Assembly (NCBI RefSeq): GCF_000332335.1
Contig: NZ_KB235948.1
Coordinates: 1,769,255 to 1,833,254 of the forward strand
From: Kamptonema formosum PCC 10802
Lineage (GTDB): Bacteria > Cyanobacteriota > Cyanobacteriia > Cyanobacteriales > Oscillatoriaceae
Length of the DNA: 64,000 nucleotides
Direction: 5' to 3'
Shown here: positions 61,243-64,000 of the stretch, in pieces
How positions within the stretch are numbered: the stretch's first letter is position 1
Layout of the letters: each line of letters opens with the position of its first letter
The notes under the pieces: generated by a model
The model's database searches: none
What the model saw: only the letters and a program-made list of their open reading frames with translations
What the model was told of the DNA's origin: nothing
Translations under genes and position numbers: made by a program

Positions 61243-61282
61243 ATCTCCCCCTTCCCTATCAGGGCTGGGGGAGATTTCTTTT
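61243..61282 (+). terminator. Rho-independent terminator, copy 2
   Basis: ATCTCCCCC pairs with GGGGGAGAT (61267-61275), followed by TTCTTTT, same as copy 1. Confidence 0.8.
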
Positions 61283-61579
61283 GCTTCCCTTTCCCTCTCT
61301 GAGTTGGGGGCTGGGGGGTTGGGTTTGTGATGGGCAATTCTATAGGATTTGAGATGCCGGTGGGGAAATCCGCCGGGTGAATTGCCGGCTGCCGGCTGGT
61401 TTTTTATATACTTTTAGGGGTGCGGGTGCCGGTTTATTCAGGATATCTGCCGGCACCCTGTAGGGGCGGGTTCGCCAGAGATATTTGCCACACAACGAAA
61501 TATATTTCTAAACCCGCCCCGGCACAGCGAGAGAATCCCCGGCTCTAGTTACTGCGACAAACTCAGCCCACCGGCACCT

Positions 61580-61795
61580 AATATTGAACTTCTTGAAACC
61601 CGCGCAGGCGGGTTTCGTCTGTGTAGCTGCGGTTTCCAACCGCCAAGCTCCCTAACTTTTAGCGATAGATACCCGGCGATTATAAAGAAGCTGTTGGCGA
61701 ATCGGTGAGGGGTTAGACCTCTGACTAGTTGGCCAGGTTCCTGGCGATTGGAAATCGCGGCTATACAGACGAAGCCCGCCTTCGCGGGCTAAAGA
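61580..61795. repeat. REP-like palindromes left of the transposase gene
   Basis: Contains GAACTTCTTGAAACCCGCGC then GGCGGGTTTCGTCTGTGTAG, and an opposite-strand unit GCGATTGGAAATCGCGGCTA / GACGAAGCCCGCCTTCGCGG. These are the same building blocks as in the toxin-antitoxin inverted repeat at 30.1 and 31.2 kb. Non-coding. Confidence 0.8.
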
Positions 61796-62080
61796 GTAGA
61801 GCGAGACTCTCACAAGCTGCGCGGTTTTTCCTCCTCCCAGCTTGAGCTGGGAAGGAGGAAACTTGGGGGTGAGGTCTTACCCCACATCAAGCACGCCAAC
61901 AGTCTCTTGGAAATCGCAACTCATCAAACGAAACCCGCGAAGGCGGGTTTAAGATTATAGATGCCGCTGATTGTTGATGGGAGCCGGTGAGTGTTGATGT
62001 CCCTTGGCGAGTGTTGACACCCACCGGCAAATGTTGATACACCCCGGCGATTGTAAATGCGGGTTTAAGAGGAATGAGAA

Positions 62081-62503
62081 ATGAGAGGAAATTTTACGCA
62101 GTTGTATGTCCATTGTGTTTGGGCGACATGGGACAGATTGCCTCTGATTACGCCAGATATCCAGAAGCCGATTTATCAGGCAATTGTTGGACAGTGCAAC
62201 CAGCTGGGATGCACGACAATCACCATTGGCGGCATCGAGGAGCATGTACATCTATTAATCGGCTTCCCGCCCACTCTGGCCATATCTGATATAATAAAAC
62301 AAATTAAGGGCAGTACGTCACATTTGATTACTCACGAAATTAAACCCCGTCAGTTCTTTAAATGGCAGGGCAGCTATGGGGCTTTTACTGTGAGCGAGGG
62401 TGCCATCGACTCAGTGGCTAACTACATCAGGAACCAGGCAACCCATCACCGCCAACAATCAATTATTCCTGTTTGGGAGTTAACTCCTACCTACCCAGAG
62501 TAA
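62081..62503 (+). CDS. IS200-like / RAYT-type transposase
   Basis: 140 residues. Y1-type HUH single-strand transposase. The HUH motif is HVHLLIG, with the catalytic Tyr in VANYIRNQATHHRQQ. Flanking marks: FTQLYVHCVWATWDRL start and FFKWQGSYGAFTVSEGAIDS. This subgroup resembles the REP-associated tyrosine transposases more than classical IS200 TnpA, and there is no tnpB. It is surrounded by many REP-like palindromes, the expected context for RAYT, which is thought to spread REPs. Start ATG after GAGGAATGAGAA. Intact. Confidence 0.88.
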   Translation: MRGNFTQLYVHCVWATWDRLPLITPDIQKPIYQAIVGQCNQLGCTTITIGGIEEHVHLLIGFPPTLAISDIIKQIKGSTSHLITHEIKPRQFFKWQGSYGAFTVSEGAIDSVANYIRNQATHHRQQSIIPVWELTPTYPE

Positions 62504-62559
62504 TTCCGATTTTGTGCCCACCGCCAGACTTCCTTACAGCTAGTTATCAGGTGATTAGC

Positions 62560-63420
62560 TACTTTCCTGGCGATTGGAAATCGCCAGGAACCTGGGCTAA
62601 TCGCCGAGGAACTAGCACCCCAACTTTTAGCGATAGTCTCCGGCGATTATAAATCGCGGCTATACAAACGAAGTCCGCCTTCGCGGACTTCAGAAATCCC
62701 GATTTGAGGAAAAGACACCGGCAATTGGAAATTCCCTGCGACAAACTCAGCCCACCGGCACGTAATATTGAACTTCTTGAAACCCGCGAAGGCGGGTTTC
62801 GTCTGTGTAGCTGCGGTTTCTAACCGCCAAGCACCCCGGCGTTTTAGCGATAGTCTCCGGCGATTATAAATCGCGGCTATACAAACGAAGTCCGCCTTCG
62901 CGGACTTCAGAAATCCCGATTTGAGGAAAAGACACCGGCAATTGGAAATTCCCTGTGACAAACTCAGCCCACCGGCACGTAATATTGAACTTCTTGAAAC
63001 CCGCGAAGGCGGGTTTCGTCTGTGTAGCTGCGGTTTCTAACCGCCAAGCACCCCGGCGTTTTAGCGATAGATACCCGGCGTTTTACCGATAGATACCCGG
63101 CGTTTTACCGATAGATACCCGGCGTTTTACCGATAGATACCCGGCGTTTTACCGATAATCCCCGGCGATTATAAATCGCGGCTATACAAACGAAGTCCGC
63201 CTTCGCGGACTTCAGAAATCCCGATTTGAGGAAAAGACACCGGCAATTGGAAATTCCCTGCGACAAACTCAGCCCACCGGCACGTAATATTGAACTTCTT
63301 GAAACCCGCGCAGGCGGGTTTCGTCTGTGTAGCTGCGTTTTCTAACCGCCAAGCCCCTTCAGAAATCCCGCTTTCGGGAAAGAGACACCGGCAATTGGAA
63401 ATTCCCTGTGACACCTCCAT
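62560..63420. repeat. REP-like repeat array right of the transposase
   Basis: About 860 bases of non-coding repeats. A 217-base unit (62631-62847) is repeated directly at 62848-63064, and again in large part from 63153. Each unit joins a GTCCGCCTTCGCGGAC hairpin, CGGCAATTGGAAATTCCCTG, the GAAACCCGCGAAGGCGGGTTTC hairpin and a GGTTTCTAACCGCCAAGC word. The array ends about 10 bases before the CRISPR. Confidence 0.85.
63056..63165. repeat. 22-base tandem repeat in the REP array
   Basis: Five units of CGTTTTACCGATAGATACCC plus GG, the first with GCG in place of CCG. An internal expansion of a piece of the REP unit. Confidence 0.85.
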
Positions 63421-63431
63421 CCTTCCCAACG

Positions 63432-64000
63432 GTTTCCATTAATTCGACTTCCGGGCGGAAGCCAAGCTCTTGTAAGAAAGAGGTAACTTGGGACAAAAAA
63501 CGGTTTCCATTAATTCGACTTCCGGGCGGAAGCCAAGGTTCAACCGTTCTCCTCTCGGACGGTAGCCAGCATTTCATGTTTCCATTAATTCGACTTCCGG
63601 GCGGAAGCCAAGCTGGAAATCCTCCCGCAGGTTTCCGCCATCTGGGATAAACGGTTTCCATTAATTCGACTTCCGGGCGGAAGCCAAGCCTCATAAACTA
63701 ACCCCTCAAGACATGATTGGGTTTCCATTAATTCGACTTCCGGGCGGAAGCCAAGTTGAAGCACCAAGACACTCGGATGCAAAAATTCTAACTGGTTTCC
63801 ATTAATTCGACTTCCGGGCGGAAGCCAAGACCAGAAAACAACCAGTATCGTGAATTATCTCAGGAGGAGTTTCCATTAATTCGACTTCCGGGCGGAAGCC
63901 AAGAGTAGGAAATTGTCATGGAAACCCATCAACCGACAGAAGTTTCCATTAATTCGACTTCCGGGCGGAAGCCAAGCTGTGGTAGATGGTCGCAAGATAT
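63432..64000 (-). CRISPR. CRISPR array, at least eight repeats, runs off the window
   Basis: Eight identical 35-base repeats start at 63432, 63503, 63578, 63654, 63721, 63795, 63869 and 63942. On the plus strand each begins GTTTCCATTAATTCG and ends GCGGAAGCCAAG, with the hairpin CTTCC-GGGC-GGAAG. Spacers are 36, 40, 41, 32, 39, 39 and 38 bases, all different, plus a partial one. On the minus strand the repeat ends ATGGAAAC, the usual 3' handle, so I infer leftward transcription with the leader to the right, outside the window. Length variation of spacers fits type III, and the Cmr operon is 4 kb away. The left end is probably the leader-distal end. Confidence 0.95.

Noticed and set aside
63169..63782. 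Minus-strand frames across the REP field and CRISPR array
   Set aside because: Encoded by repeats only (recurring LGFRPEVELMET peptides).

Overview
The window looks like the chromosome of a filamentous (Oscillatoria/Microcoleus-like) cyanobacterium. The evidence is a DesA-type acyl-lipid desaturase, a Ycf66 protein, an HHL1-like protein, a tocopherol-cyclase-family protein, zinc-ribbon/kinase/WD40 proteins, AAA_35 and vMAP-type HTH proteins, and very many short palindromic and tandem repeats between genes. The genus is inferred from gene families and repeat style, not from a database match.

Layout. 0-12 kb: a partial membrane protein, desA, a zinc-ribbon membrane protein, a Uma2 protein, a GIY-YIG protein preceded by a stray antisense copy of the 16S rRNA 5' end, a HTH/pentapeptide/nuclease-like protein, a decayed Phd/YefM antitoxin, an intact DUF433/DUF5615 toxin-antitoxin pair, a large secreted or anchored unknown protein and two glycosyltransferases. 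12.4-22.4 kb: an unusual cluster with a winged-helix protein and two tandem paralogous P-loop ATPases on the plus strand, converging on a ParB-like gene coupled to a PD-(D/E)XK nuclease-ParA fusion on the minus strand; a second ParA lies beyond an HHL1-like gene. 22.5-38 kb: mostly housekeeping (RNase D, IleS, penicillin-acylase-type hydrolase, Ycf66, 6-phosphogluconate dehydrogenase), with an AAA_35 protein behind a tandem repeat and a TacA/TacT-type toxin-antitoxin module between two inverted repeat arms. 38-45 kb: three related zinc-ribbon/Ser-Thr-kinase/WD40 proteins, of which one is a clear pseudokinase. 45-52 kb: tocopherol cyclase, a tRNA-Arg(CCU) interrupted by a group I intron that encodes a LAGLIDADG endonuclease, then DUF218, DUF2288, PlsC, a PstS-like protein and FabD.

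52.8-64 kb is a defence and mobile-element region. It holds a reduced type III-B (Cmr) operon: a Cas10 without HD domain, Cmr3, a short Cmr4-like fragment that overlaps out of frame with a double-RAMP protein, and a CARF-HEPN ribonuclease. Next come two tandem copies of a complete transcription unit (promoter, structured leader, small unknown protein, terminator), then a dense REP-like repeat field around an IS200/RAYT-type transposase, and finally a CRISPR array of at least eight identical 35-nt repeats that runs off the right edge. Repeat polarity suggests the array is transcribed leftward, with its leader outside the window. No cas1, cas2, cas6 or cmr5 was seen here.

The best candidates for undescribed biology are the winged-helix/double-ATPase plus ParB/nuclease-ParA cluster, the duplicated structured-leader genes between cas genes and CRISPR array, and the reduced Cmr locus.
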